NCBI RefSeq assembly: GCF_002148795.1
Contig: NZ_MPOB01000004.1
Span: 310,001 to 374,000, forward strand
DNA length: 64,000 bases
DNA from: Oceanibaculum nanhaiense
Lineage (GTDB): Bacteria; Pseudomonadota; Alphaproteobacteria; Oceanibaculales; Oceanibaculaceae
Direction of reading: 5' to 3'
Below, one piece after another: positions 35,898 through 43,459 of this stretch. The first letter of the stretch is position 1. Each line of letters starts with the position of its first letter. The notes beneath the pieces are model-generated. The model ran no database searches, had not been told where the DNA came from, and was given only the letters and a program-made list of their open reading frames with translations. The translations under genes were made by a program, and so were the position numbers.

Positions 35898-36500
35898 ATG
35901 AAAGGGCTGGCAAGTTTCCTGCTGGCGCTGGCTCTCCTGGCCACAGGACTGCCGCGCACCGCCGATGCCCATCCGCATGTCTGGATCGATACCCATGCGA
36001 CGCTGCGCTTCGATGCCGGCAAGCTGGTTGCCCTCGATGTCGTCTGGGTGTTCGACGATTTCTTCAGCTCGATGATGATCGAGGATTTCGCGGCGAAGGG
36101 GGGTAAGGATTTCACGCCGGAAGGGCATGGAGAGCTGGAAAGCCAGGTCATGCTGCCGATGGAGGAGTTCGGTTTCTTTACCCATCTCACAGCCGACGGC
36201 GCGGCGCTGAAGATCGAGAAGATCGCGAATTTCAAGGCCAGCATCGAGGATGGGCGGGTGATCTTCGCCTTCCGGGCGCTGTTGCCCCAGGCCGTCGATC
36301 CGCGCGTCACAGCGCTGTCGGTCGGGCTCTATGACGAAAGCTATTATGTCGAACTGCTCCTGGATGAGTGGGATCCGTTCCGTCTTGCGGGCGATGCGGT
36401 GCCCGCCTGCGCCATCGACATGACGGAGGATATGAGCCGCCCGCTCTATTACGGCGCCTTCTTTCCGCGCGTTGCCACGCTGCGCTGCACCGGGAGCTGA
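35898..36500 (+). CDS. DUF1007 family periplasmic protein
   Basis: A 200-aa protein with a Sec signal (MKGLASFLLALALLATGLPR then TADA). The mature N terminus HPHVWIDTHATLRFD is the DUF1007 hallmark; a free N-terminal His-Pro-His after cleavage could bind metal. WVFDDFFSSMMIEDF and FVGFFTHL-like (EFGFFTHLTADG) segments follow. DUF1007 genes often sit beside NicO permeases, as here, where the next gene starts five bases later. A role in metal handling is inferred. Confidence 0.85.
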   Translation: MKGLASFLLALALLATGLPRTADAHPHVWIDTHATLRFDAGKLVALDVVWVFDDFFSSMMIEDFAAKGGKDFTPEGHGELESQVMLPMEEFGFFTHLTADGAALKIEKIANFKASIEDGRVIFAFRALLPQAVDPRVTALSVGLYDESYYVELLLDEWDPFRLAGDAVPACAIDMTEDMSRPLYYGAFFPRVATLRCTGS

Positions 36501-36505
36501 GTTTC

Positions 36506-37480
36506 ATGCGCATCGCCGCCGTTTGCGGGCTGTGCCTGCTGATGCTTCTTGCCTGCGCTATTCCAGACGCGCTGGCGCAATCACCATTGGCGGGCCCGGC
36601 GGCCGCACCGGCGGGGGAGCCCGGATTCTTTTCGGGCGTGCTGGCACAGATCGCGCGCTGGCAGTCGGAATTGCATCGCGAGATGGCGGCACTGGTGCGC
36701 GCCGTGCGGCAGGGTGACGCGTTGTGGCCGGCGCTGACGTTGATCGGCGTCTCTTTCCTGTACGGCATCTTCCATGCTGCCGGACCGGGGCATGGCAAGG
36801 CCGTGATCTCCGCCTATCTGGTCGGGCATGACAGCCGCCTGAAGCGCGGCATCGCACTCGCCTTCGCCTCCTCGCTGGTGCAGGGGCTGAGCGCCATATT
36901 GCTGGTGGTGGTGCTGGCGGTGCTGCTGGGCGCGTCGCGCTTTGCCGTTGGCGAGCAGGTGCGGGTGCTGGAGATCGTCAGTTTCAGCCTCGTCATCCTG
37001 ATCGGCCTGTGGCTGGCAGTGCGCGCCTGGAAGGGCGAGAGCTGCGACCATGATCATGGCATCGGGCATGGCCATCAGCATGACCATGCCCACGACCACA
37101 CCCACCATCATGACCACGACCAAGACCACGAGACAGCGGCCCGGCGCGGCCTGCGGCGCTTCTGGGCGATGGCGGCGGCGGTCGGCATCCGGCCATGCAG
37201 CGGTGCCGTGCTGGTGCTGTTGTTCACGCTGGCCAACGGGATGTTCCTGCTGGGCATTGCCGCAACCTTTGCGATGGCGCTGGGCACGGCGATGACGGTC
37301 GCGGCGCTGGCCACGGCCAGCGTCTATGGCCGCAAGGCCGCGCTGGCGTTCGGCGGCGGTGCGGAGTCAGTCTGGCGCGACCGGCTGCATCGCGGCCTCG
37401 GCGTTGCCGGGTCGCTGGCGATTTCCGGCTTCGGCCTGCTGTTCCTGCTGGCGACGTTGCAGCGCGGCGGGATGTTCTGA
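36506..37480 (+). CDS. NicO family nickel/cobalt-type metal permease
   Basis: A 324-aa polytopic protein with an N-terminal signal-like segment and about six further membrane segments. LYGIFHAAGPGHGKAVISAY is the NicO signature (HAAGPGHGKAV core), and GIRPCSGAVLVLLF the second conserved site. Between segments lies a loop with many histidines (HDHGIGHGHQHDHAHDH, then THHHDHDQDHE). RcnA-type relatives export nickel or cobalt, but position in a Zur-controlled operon suggests zinc. The start is fixed by the five-base gap after DUF1007. Confidence 0.87.
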   Translation: MRIAAVCGLCLLMLLACAIPDALAQSPLAGPAAAPAGEPGFFSGVLAQIARWQSELHREMAALVRAVRQGDALWPALTLIGVSFLYGIFHAAGPGHGKAVISAYLVGHDSRLKRGIALAFASSLVQGLSAILLVVVLAVLLGASRFAVGEQVRVLEIVSFSLVILIGLWLAVRAWKGESCDHDHGIGHGHQHDHAHDHTHHHDHDQDHETAARRGLRRFWAMAAAVGIRPCSGAVLVLLFTLANGMFLLGIAATFAMALGTAMTVAALATASVYGRKAALAFGGGAESVWRDRLHRGLGVAGSLAISGFGLLFLLATLQRGGMF

Positions 37481-37570
37481 TCCCCCCATTCTGTCCTGCC
37501 GAGGCATCCGTTCCGGCATCCCTTGCGTAGAAAGGTCAATTGATCCGCAACGGGACAAGGACTGGTTGAC

Positions 37571-38278
37571 ATGAAACGCCTTCTTGCCGCCGCTGCCATC
37601 TTTCTGGCTGCGACCACTGTCGCGCGCGCCGAACCCATGGTTGAGCGCATCGATTTCGAGGTGACGCGCGGCGGCGATCCGCTGGGCTGGCAGCGTTTGC
37701 GCATTGCACGCGATGGCGACCGGGCCATTGTCGAGGTGATGATCGACTTCGAACTGAAATTCGGCCCCATTGCGCTGTACCGCTACACCCATCGCAACCG
37801 CACGGTGCTCGAGGCCGGCAAGGTGGTGAGCGTCGAGACCCGGACCAATGATGATGGCGATTATTACGCCGTCCTTGCCCGGCAGGGGGAAGGGGCTGGA
37901 GAGGGCGGTCTGACCGTCCTGGGTGTCGATGGCCGGATCATGGCGCCGACGGATATCTTCCCCTCGGATTACTGGCGCTATGCGACTGTCCGCCAGGGCC
38001 GTCTGCTGGACACGCAGAAGGGTATTCTGCGCGATGTCGAGATGACTGCGGTGGCCGGACGCGAGGGCTGTTACGATATGACCGGCGAGTTGACCATGCA
38101 GCTCTGCTACGATGACGGGCGCTGGGTCGGCGGCAGCTTCGACGGGCGTGGCAAGGAAGTGCTCTATACCCGCCGGGAGATGCCCGCCGATGCGCCCTGG
38201 AATTTCAGCCTGGAAGATGTGCCGGCGGGCGAGCCCGCCAGCCGTTATGTGATGATGGCCCAGAATGAACAGCGATAA
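37571..38278 (+). CDS. DUF6134 family secreted protein
   Basis: A 235-aa protein with a Sec signal (MKRLLAAAAIFLAATTVARA). The mature part is beta-rich: DFEVTRGGDPLGWQRLRIAR, YRYTHRNRTVLEAGKVVSVE and GRIMAPTDIFPSDYW resemble the DUF6134 family of periplasmic or outer-membrane-associated proteins with a YceI-like look. The function is unknown. Its last 14 bases overlap the SDR gene, so it forms an operon with the SDR and NTF2-like genes, facing the stress/lipid operon. Confidence 0.72.
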   Translation: MKRLLAAAAIFLAATTVARAEPMVERIDFEVTRGGDPLGWQRLRIARDGDRAIVEVMIDFELKFGPIALYRYTHRNRTVLEAGKVVSVETRTNDDGDYYAVLARQGEGAGEGGLTVLGVDGRIMAPTDIFPSDYWRYATVRQGRLLDTQKGILRDVEMTAVAGREGCYDMTGELTMQLCYDDGRWVGGSFDGRGKEVLYTRREMPADAPWNFSLEDVPAGEPASRYVMMAQNEQR

Positions 38279-39032
38279 ACCTGGCGGCCGGCTGGTCTGG
38301 ATCACCGGCGCCAGCTACGGGCTGGGCCGTGAAGTCGCCCTGCAGCTTGCCGCGCGTGGCGACCGGGTGGCGGTCAGCGCGCGCTCGGCGGACAAGCTGA
38401 AGGCGCTGGCGGGGGAAGCGCCGGAAGGGTGCATCCTGCCCTACGAACTGGACGTCACCGACCGGCAGGCGGTTGCCGATACCGTCGCCCGCATCGAGGC
38501 GGAGCAGGGCCCTATCGACCTGGCGCTGCTGAATGCCGGCACGCATGAGCCTATCAGCGCCGGCGATTTCAACGTCGATACGGTGCGCACGCTCGTCGAG
38601 CTGAACCTGATGGGGACGGCAAACTGCCTAGAGCCGTTGCTCTCCCGTTTCAGGGCGCGCGGGCAGGGGCACATCGCCATCGTCGCCTCGGTCGCCGGCT
38701 ATCGCGGGCTGCCGACCTCTGCCGCCTATGGGGCGACCAAGGCCGGGCTCATCAATATGGCGGAATCGCTGAAGCCGGAATGCGACCGGCTGGGAATAAA
38801 GCTGCAGATCGTCAATCCCGGCTTCGTGCGCACGCCGCTGACCGACAAAAATCCGTTTCCCATGCCATTCCTGATGGAACCGGAGGATGCGGCCGCTGCG
38901 CTGATTCGCGGTCTGGACGGGAACGGTTTCGAGGTCAGCTTTCCGAAGCGTTTCACCTGGATGCTGAAATTCCTGCGCTGCCTGCCCTATGCTCTGTATT
39001 TCCCGATGATCAGCCGGGCGACCAAGCAGTGA
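38265..39032 (+). CDS. short-chain dehydrogenase/reductase (SDR)
   Basis: A 255-aa classical SDR. The Rossmann motif is TGASYGLG (about 15-22), followed by NAG, a catalytic serine in VASVAGYRG and the YxxxK pair in SAAYGATKAG. The C terminus is hydrophobic (FLRCLPYALYFPMI), suggesting membrane contact. It uses NAD(P)H to reduce or oxidise an unknown alcohol or ketone. SDRs like this recur beside CFA-like/DUF1365/FAD oxidase genes. Its stop overlaps the GTG start of the next gene. Confidence 0.87.
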   Translation: MNSDKPGGRLVWITGASYGLGREVALQLAARGDRVAVSARSADKLKALAGEAPEGCILPYELDVTDRQAVADTVARIEAEQGPIDLALLNAGTHEPISAGDFNVDTVRTLVELNLMGTANCLEPLLSRFRARGQGHIAIVASVAGYRGLPTSAAYGATKAGLINMAESLKPECDRLGIKLQIVNPGFVRTPLTDKNPFPMPFLMEPEDAAAALIRGLDGNGFEVSFPKRFTWMLKFLRCLPYALYFPMISRATKQ

Positions 39033-39451
39033 AAGATGCCGTCGCGGCCTATGGCCGCTTTTTCGAAACCATCGCGCCAGACAGCCTGGACCGGCTGGAC
39101 GGGATCGTGGCACCCGATGTCCGCTTCGTCGATCCATTCAACGACGTGACCGGCATCGAGGGGTATCGCGCGGTCTTCCGGCATATGTTCGAGACGGTGG
39201 ACCAGCCGCGTTTCACCATATTGCGCACCGCCATCGACGGCGATACGGCGTTTTATCGCTGGCGGTTCAGCTTCCGCCGCAAGGGCGTGGCGGACATCTG
39301 GACCATCGAGGGGATGAGCGAGGTGCGCTTCCTGGCCAACGGTCTGGTGGCCGCGCATATCGACCATTGGGATGCAGCATCGCAGCTCTATGAGCGCCTG
39401 CCGGTCATCGGCACACTGCTGCGGTGGATCAGGCGGAAGCTGGCGGTGTAG
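39029..39451 (+). CDS. NTF2-like / SnoaL-fold protein
   Basis: A 140-aa protein starting at a GTG that overlaps the SDR stop (GTGA). The fold is shown by FFETIAPDSLDRLDGIVAPD, FVDPFNDVTGIEGYRAVFRH, and IDGDTAFYRWRFSFRRKG (cores DVRFVDPF and YRWRFSF). SnoaL-like proteins bind or isomerise small polycyclic or lipid substrates. It converges on the DUF3833 lipoprotein gene, four bases away. Likely partner of the SDR. Confidence 0.8.
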   Translation: MKDAVAAYGRFFETIAPDSLDRLDGIVAPDVRFVDPFNDVTGIEGYRAVFRHMFETVDQPRFTILRTAIDGDTAFYRWRFSFRRKGVADIWTIEGMSEVRFLANGLVAAHIDHWDAASQLYERLPVIGTLLRWIRRKLAV

Positions 39452-39455
39452 CCTC

Positions 39456-40016
39456 TCACTCCGCCGCCAGGGAGGCGCTCTGCTTGCCGTTCTCGCGCAG
39501 GAAGAACAGGGTCACCTCGCCCAGCTCGATGCCGAACTTGCTGACCGTGGCGCGGTTTACCATCACCTTCTCGTCCTGGCGGAACATCCAGTCGTCGAAA
39601 TGCACGCGGATCGTGCGTTCACCCACCTTCAGGTCGAAATCGTAACGCCAGTTCAGCGCCTTGCCGTAGGCGATGCCGGTTGCGGTGCCGACCACATCAT
39701 CGGCCCTTCCTTCATAGCGGTGCTCGTCCAGCTTGCGGATGCGCCAGACGCGGCGGTCGGTCTCGCCATCATCATAGAGGAAATCCTCGGTGAGGACGAA
39801 CTCGTCGCCTTCCTGCCGGCCTTCGATATCGACCGTGAAGCTGCGCTTCAGCGTGCCGAACCGGTCCTGGAAAATGCCCCAGGCGCGGCTCTTGCCGATG
39901 AAATACTCCTCGACGGTCAGCTTCGGCTCGGAGCCGGCGAAATCCTCAGGCTTCATGGTGCTGCATCCTCCCAGCAGAAGAGCGGCAGCCAGTAGCGTCG
40001 CTGCGGCGCGGAACAT
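39456..40016 (-). CDS. DUF3833 family lipoprotein
   Basis: A 186-aa lipoprotein: MFRAAATLLAAALLLGGCST gives a lipobox LLGGC with cysteine at 18. The mature part (KLTVEEYFIGKSRAWGIFQD, FLYDDGETDRRVWRIRKLD, GTATGIAYGKALNWRYDFDL) is the DUF3833 family, with a lipocalin-like beta-barrel look. Residue +2 is S, so the protein should reach the outer membrane. It is the last gene of the operon behind the 46280-46308 promoter. The gene family travels with CFA-like and DUF1365 genes in many Proteobacteria. Confidence 0.86.
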   Translation of the reverse strand: MFRAAATLLAAALLLGGCSTMKPEDFAGSEPKLTVEEYFIGKSRAWGIFQDRFGTLKRSFTVDIEGRQEGDEFVLTEDFLYDDGETDRRVWRIRKLDEHRYEGRADDVVGTATGIAYGKALNWRYDFDLKVGERTIRVHFDDWMFRQDEKVMVNRATVSKFGIELGEVTLFFLRENGKQSASLAAE

Positions 40017-40043
40017 CGGTGGTCCTCCCGAAGGTGATGGGGT

Positions 40044-41375
40044 TCATGGCACGGTCTCGATCCGGCGTTTCACCGCCGCATGCTCGGCTGCGCCGATCGG
40101 ATAGCCCCACATCAGCGCGATGGCGGCCAGCTTGAACAGGATCGGGGCAATGGCGTAGAGCGCGGCCAGGGTTGTCAGCGCGGCCGGGTCGTTCACGCTG
40201 CCGCTCGCCGCCTGAAAGCCGAACAGGTCGAGGATCGGGAAAGCGATGCCCACGGCCAGCGCCAGCGCCAGCTTCGTCGCCACGCCCCACAGCGCGAAAT
40301 ACAGGCCGGCGCGGTGCGCCCCGCTCTCGGCCGTGTCGATATCCACCACATCGGCCTGCATCGAGGGCGGCAGGGCGAGATCGGCACCCAGGCACAGGCC
40401 GGTCAGCACGCAGATCGCCAGGAACCCCGCCATGTCGCCCGCACCCAGAAAGGGCACCGGCGCGAAGAACAGGCAGTTCAGCAGCATCGCCATACACCAG
40501 GCGCGGTGCTTCTCCAGCTTGCGGCTGGCCGCGATCCAAACTGGTATGGAGAGAATGCCGCATCCGAAATACACCGTCAGGAACAGGCCGCTCAATTCGC
40601 CCAGTTGAAGCACCTGGGCCGCGAATAAAAGTACAAGTGTTGCCGGCAGGCCGTTTGCGATGCCATTCAGCAGATAGGCCACGATCAGCCGGCGGAAGGG
40701 TCTGTTCGCGGCCAGCACCCTGATTGCCAGCCTCCAGTTACTTGTACGCGGCGCGGGGCGCGGCGGTTCACCCACGGCGGCACAGGCCAGAAGGATGGTC
40801 AGCGGCAGGGCGATCAGCAGGGTGAGAGCAAGCACCTTGAGCACAGCGGCGTTGCCGCCCTCGACCAGCGCCGGCAGGCCGGCGGCGATCAGTGTTCCCA
40901 GCACGACGAACAGCTCGCGCGAGGCGGTGATGCGGGAACGTTCATGATAATCGGGCGACAGCTCCGCCCCCCAGGCGGAATGCGGCAGGGAGATCATCGT
41001 CCAGCCGAGATAGAGCAGCATCGACCAGCCCAGCAGATGCGCGATGCCGGCACCCTGCGGCGGCACGAACAGCATCCACATGGCGAGCAGCGTGACCGGC
41101 AGGCCGGCGATCATCCAGGGACGGCGGCGGCCCCATCGGCTGACGGTGCGGTCGCTGAGCACGCCGATCGCCGGGTCGGTTACCCCATCCCACAGCCGGG
41201 CCAGCAGCAGCACCGCGCCCACCGCCGTGAGGTTCAGCCCCAGATCGGCGGCGTAGAAGGTCGGCAGGTAGATGAACAGCGGCAATCCCAGCGCCGCCAT
41301 CGGCAGGCCGGGCAGACCATAGGCGGCCAGCAGCCGGCGCGCGAGGGGCCGATGATCGGGGAGGGATTGCTCCAT
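40044..41375 (-). CDS. MFS transporter of the GPH (glycoside-pentoside-hexuronide) family
   Basis: A 443-aa membrane protein with about twelve segments. LLLARLWDGVTDPAIGVLSDRT and RWGRRRPWMIAGLP are the first-half GPH signatures (LWDGVTDP, GRRRPW), and SLPHSAWGAELSPDYHERSR follows. The second half includes ADLALPPSMQADVVDIDTAES, close to the MelB/GPH pattern (QADVVD). In this locus the cargo is more likely a lipid or lipid precursor than sugar. It lies three bases downstream of the CFA-like gene. Confidence 0.86.
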   Translation of the reverse strand: MEQSLPDHRPLARRLLAAYGLPGLPMAALGLPLFIYLPTFYAADLGLNLTAVGAVLLLARLWDGVTDPAIGVLSDRTVSRWGRRRPWMIAGLPVTLLAMWMLFVPPQGAGIAHLLGWSMLLYLGWTMISLPHSAWGAELSPDYHERSRITASRELFVVLGTLIAAGLPALVEGGNAAVLKVLALTLLIALPLTILLACAAVGEPPRPAPRTSNWRLAIRVLAANRPFRRLIVAYLLNGIANGLPATLVLLFAAQVLQLGELSGLFLTVYFGCGILSIPVWIAASRKLEKHRAWCMAMLLNCLFFAPVPFLGAGDMAGFLAICVLTGLCLGADLALPPSMQADVVDIDTAESGAHRAGLYFALWGVATKLALALAVGIAFPILDLFGFQAASGSVNDPAALTTLAALYAIAPILFKLAAIALMWGYPIGAAEHAAVKRRIETVP

Positions 41376-41378
41376 GCG

Positions 41379-42620
41379 CTAGCGTTTGAAGGCGATCTGG
41401 CGCACGTCGATGCTGCCGGACCGGAACCCGCCCTCGCAATAGTGCAGATAGAATTCCCACATGCGCTGGAAACGCTCGTCGAAGCCCAGTTCACGGATGT
41501 CCGGCCAGGCGGTCTTGAAGGCGTCGCTCCAGTGGCGCAGCGTACGGGCATAATCCAGCCCGAAGCCGTCATCCTGGGTCAGCACCATGCCGGCATCGCG
41601 CACCAGCCCGCGCAGGATGCTGTCTGACGGCAGCATGCCGCCGGGAAAGATATAGCGCTGGATGAAGTCGGGGGAGCTGCGATAGGCCTCGAACCGGTCG
41701 TCGGCGATGGTGATGACCTGCATCGCCGCCCTGCCATCCTCCTTGAGGCAGGATTTCACCTTGTCGAAGAAGACCGGCCAGTAACGTTCGCCCACCGCCT
41801 CGAACATTTCAATGGAGGCGATGCGGTCGTAGCGTTCCGCCACATCGCGGTAATCCTGCAGGCGCAGTTCCACGCGGTCGGAAAGGCCGGCGCGGGCCAT
41901 CCGCTCGGTGGCGTAGGCATGCTGCTCTTGCGACAGGGTGATGCCGGTGACCTTCAGGCCGAACTCGCCGGCCGCCATTTCCGCGAACCCGCCCCAGCCG
42001 CAGCCGATCTCCAGCACATGCTGGCCGGGTTTGGCGTCCAGCAGGGTGCAGATGCGACGGTACTTGGCACGCTGGGCGGCTTCCAGATCCTGCTGGCCGC
42101 TCTCGAACACCGCCGCGGAATAGGTCATCGAAGGGTCGAGCCAGCGCCGGTAGAACTCATTCCCCAGATCGTAGTGATAGGCGATGTTGCGCTGGCTGCC
42201 GCGCCGGTTGTTGCGGTTCAGCGCGTGCAGCGCGCGGCCGGCCAGGCGGCTCCACCAATTGCCGTCAATATGCTGTTCCAGCGCGGTGATGTTGGCGGAG
42301 AACAGCTCCACCACCCGGGCGGGATCGGGGCTGTCCCATTCGCCATCGAGGTAGGATTCCGACCAGCCGACGCTGCCGCCCATGAACCAGCGCCGCGCCA
42401 TGCGCTGGTCACGCACCAGGATGGTTGCCTCCGGCCCGTCATGCGGGCTGTCGAAACGGAACCGCCTGCCGTCCGGCAGCACGACGATCAGCGTGCCGTG
42501 GCTGAGGTTGCGCAGCATCTTCAGGCCAAGCCACATCCAGCGTGTCAGGCTGCGGTCCGGGCGGCGCCGTGTCTGGGCGATCCAGGTGCGGCCATCGATG
42601 GTCAGGGTCGCGTCGCTCAC
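41379..42620 (-). CDS. CFA-synthase-like SAM methyltransferase, lacking two bicarbonate ligands
   Basis: A 413-aa protein with the N-terminal lipid-handling domain and a C-terminal SAM methyltransferase of the cyclopropane fatty acid synthase family. The SAM site is VLEIGCGWGGFAE (202-214); YHYDLGNEFYRRWLDPSMTY and QRYIFPGGMLPSD are also conserved. Against E. coli Cfa, E239, I268, Y317 and C354 match E274, I303, Y357 and C395, but C139 becomes A169 and H266 becomes Q301. Those two hold the bicarbonate base. The enzyme may therefore methylate an unsaturated acyl chain without closing the ring, as UfaM does in furan fatty acid synthesis. Overlaps DUF1365 by four bases. Confidence 0.85.
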   Translation of the reverse strand: MSDATLTIDGRTWIAQTRRRPDRSLTRWMWLGLKMLRNLSHGTLIVVLPDGRRFRFDSPHDGPEATILVRDQRMARRWFMGGSVGWSESYLDGEWDSPDPARVVELFSANITALEQHIDGNWWSRLAGRALHALNRNNRRGSQRNIAYHYDLGNEFYRRWLDPSMTYSAAVFESGQQDLEAAQRAKYRRICTLLDAKPGQHVLEIGCGWGGFAEMAAGEFGLKVTGITLSQEQHAYATERMARAGLSDRVELRLQDYRDVAERYDRIASIEMFEAVGERYWPVFFDKVKSCLKEDGRAAMQVITIADDRFEAYRSSPDFIQRYIFPGGMLPSDSILRGLVRDAGMVLTQDDGFGLDYARTLRHWSDAFKTAWPDIRELGFDERFQRMWEFYLHYCEGGFRSGSIDVRQIAFKR

Positions 42621-43459
42621 TTGTCATGTCTCCCGTTTGCGAGGGCGGGGTCGGACCAGATCGAAACTTCTTCCAGGGGCGGCGTGGGGCGGGAATGGAA
42701 CCGCGCGCCCTTGCGCCACAGACGCAGCGCCTCCCAATGGATGCCGGCGACCACTTTCAGGGTCATCAGCGGGTGGCGGGCGAAGGCACTCAGAAGCGTG
42801 GCGTCGGTAAGTGCCGCACGCTGCGCATTGTGGGTGGCGGCCAGCAGCGGCTTTCCGTCGGGGCCAGCCTCGTCCTGGCGGATCAGGATGGACAGGCTCT
42901 CGTCCGGCTCGTTCAGCCGGAAGCGGTAGCGGCATTCCATCGGCAGGAAGGGCGAGACATAGAAGCCCTTGTCGTGGCGCTGCAGGATCGGTGCGCCGGG
43001 CTGCCGGCCCGCTGGGACGGGCAGCAGATAGCCATGCTGCTGGCCGAAGGTGTTCTTCACCTCGTAGAGGATCGCCGCCAGCCGGTCCTGGCGGTCGCGG
43101 CAGTAATAGATCGACAGCGGATTGAAGGCGAAGCCCATGAGGCGCGGAAAGCAGAGCAGCGAGATTCGTCCGCCATCAATATCGATGCCGGCGGCGGCCA
43201 GATGGTGCTCGACCCAGGGGCGTAGCGCGCTGCCGTCGCGCGGGCCATGGTCGCGGTCATGGAAGCTGAGCAGATTCGCGCGATTGTAGGAGAACAGCCG
43301 CAGCCCGGCATCGAGCACCGGCAACTCGTCCAGATCGACCAGCAGCGAGAAGACCCGGTAATGGAATTTGTGCCGGAACGGCGTCAGCCGGCTGTGCGTC
43401 ACCCGCCCGCGATAGAGGCAGGATTTCCAGGCCGTATCTGGCGTCATCTGGTTGTTCAT
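42617..43459 (-). CDS. DUF1365 family protein
   Basis: A 280-aa cytoplasmic protein. KSCLYRGRVTHSRLTPFRHK at the start, RLFSYNRANLLSFHDRDHGPRDG, and GFAFNPLSIYYCRDRQDRLA are the DUF1365 blocks (cores FRHKFHYRVF, FHDRDHG, FNPLSIYYC). The His/Asp cluster could hold metal, but no activity is proven to my knowledge beyond links to lipid modification loci. Its ATG overlaps the upstream FAD oxidase stop (TGATG) and its end overlaps the CFA-like gene, so the three are translated as a block. Confidence 0.88.
   Translation of the reverse strand: MNNQMTPDTAWKSCLYRGRVTHSRLTPFRHKFHYRVFSLLVDLDELPVLDAGLRLFSYNRANLLSFHDRDHGPRDGSALRPWVEHHLAAAGIDIDGGRISLLCFPRLMGFAFNPLSIYYCRDRQDRLAAILYEVKNTFGQQHGYLLPVPAGRQPGAPILQRHDKGFYVSPFLPMECRYRFRLNEPDESLSILIRQDEAGPDGKPLLAATHNAQRAALTDATLLSAFARHPLMTLKVVAGIHWEALRLWRKGARFHSRPTPPLEEVSIWSDPALANGRHDK

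Noticed and set aside
37483-37565. Two TGATCC hexamers before the DUF6134 gene as RpoE promoters
   Set aside because: Neither is followed by TAA-type -10 sequence at 18 bp.
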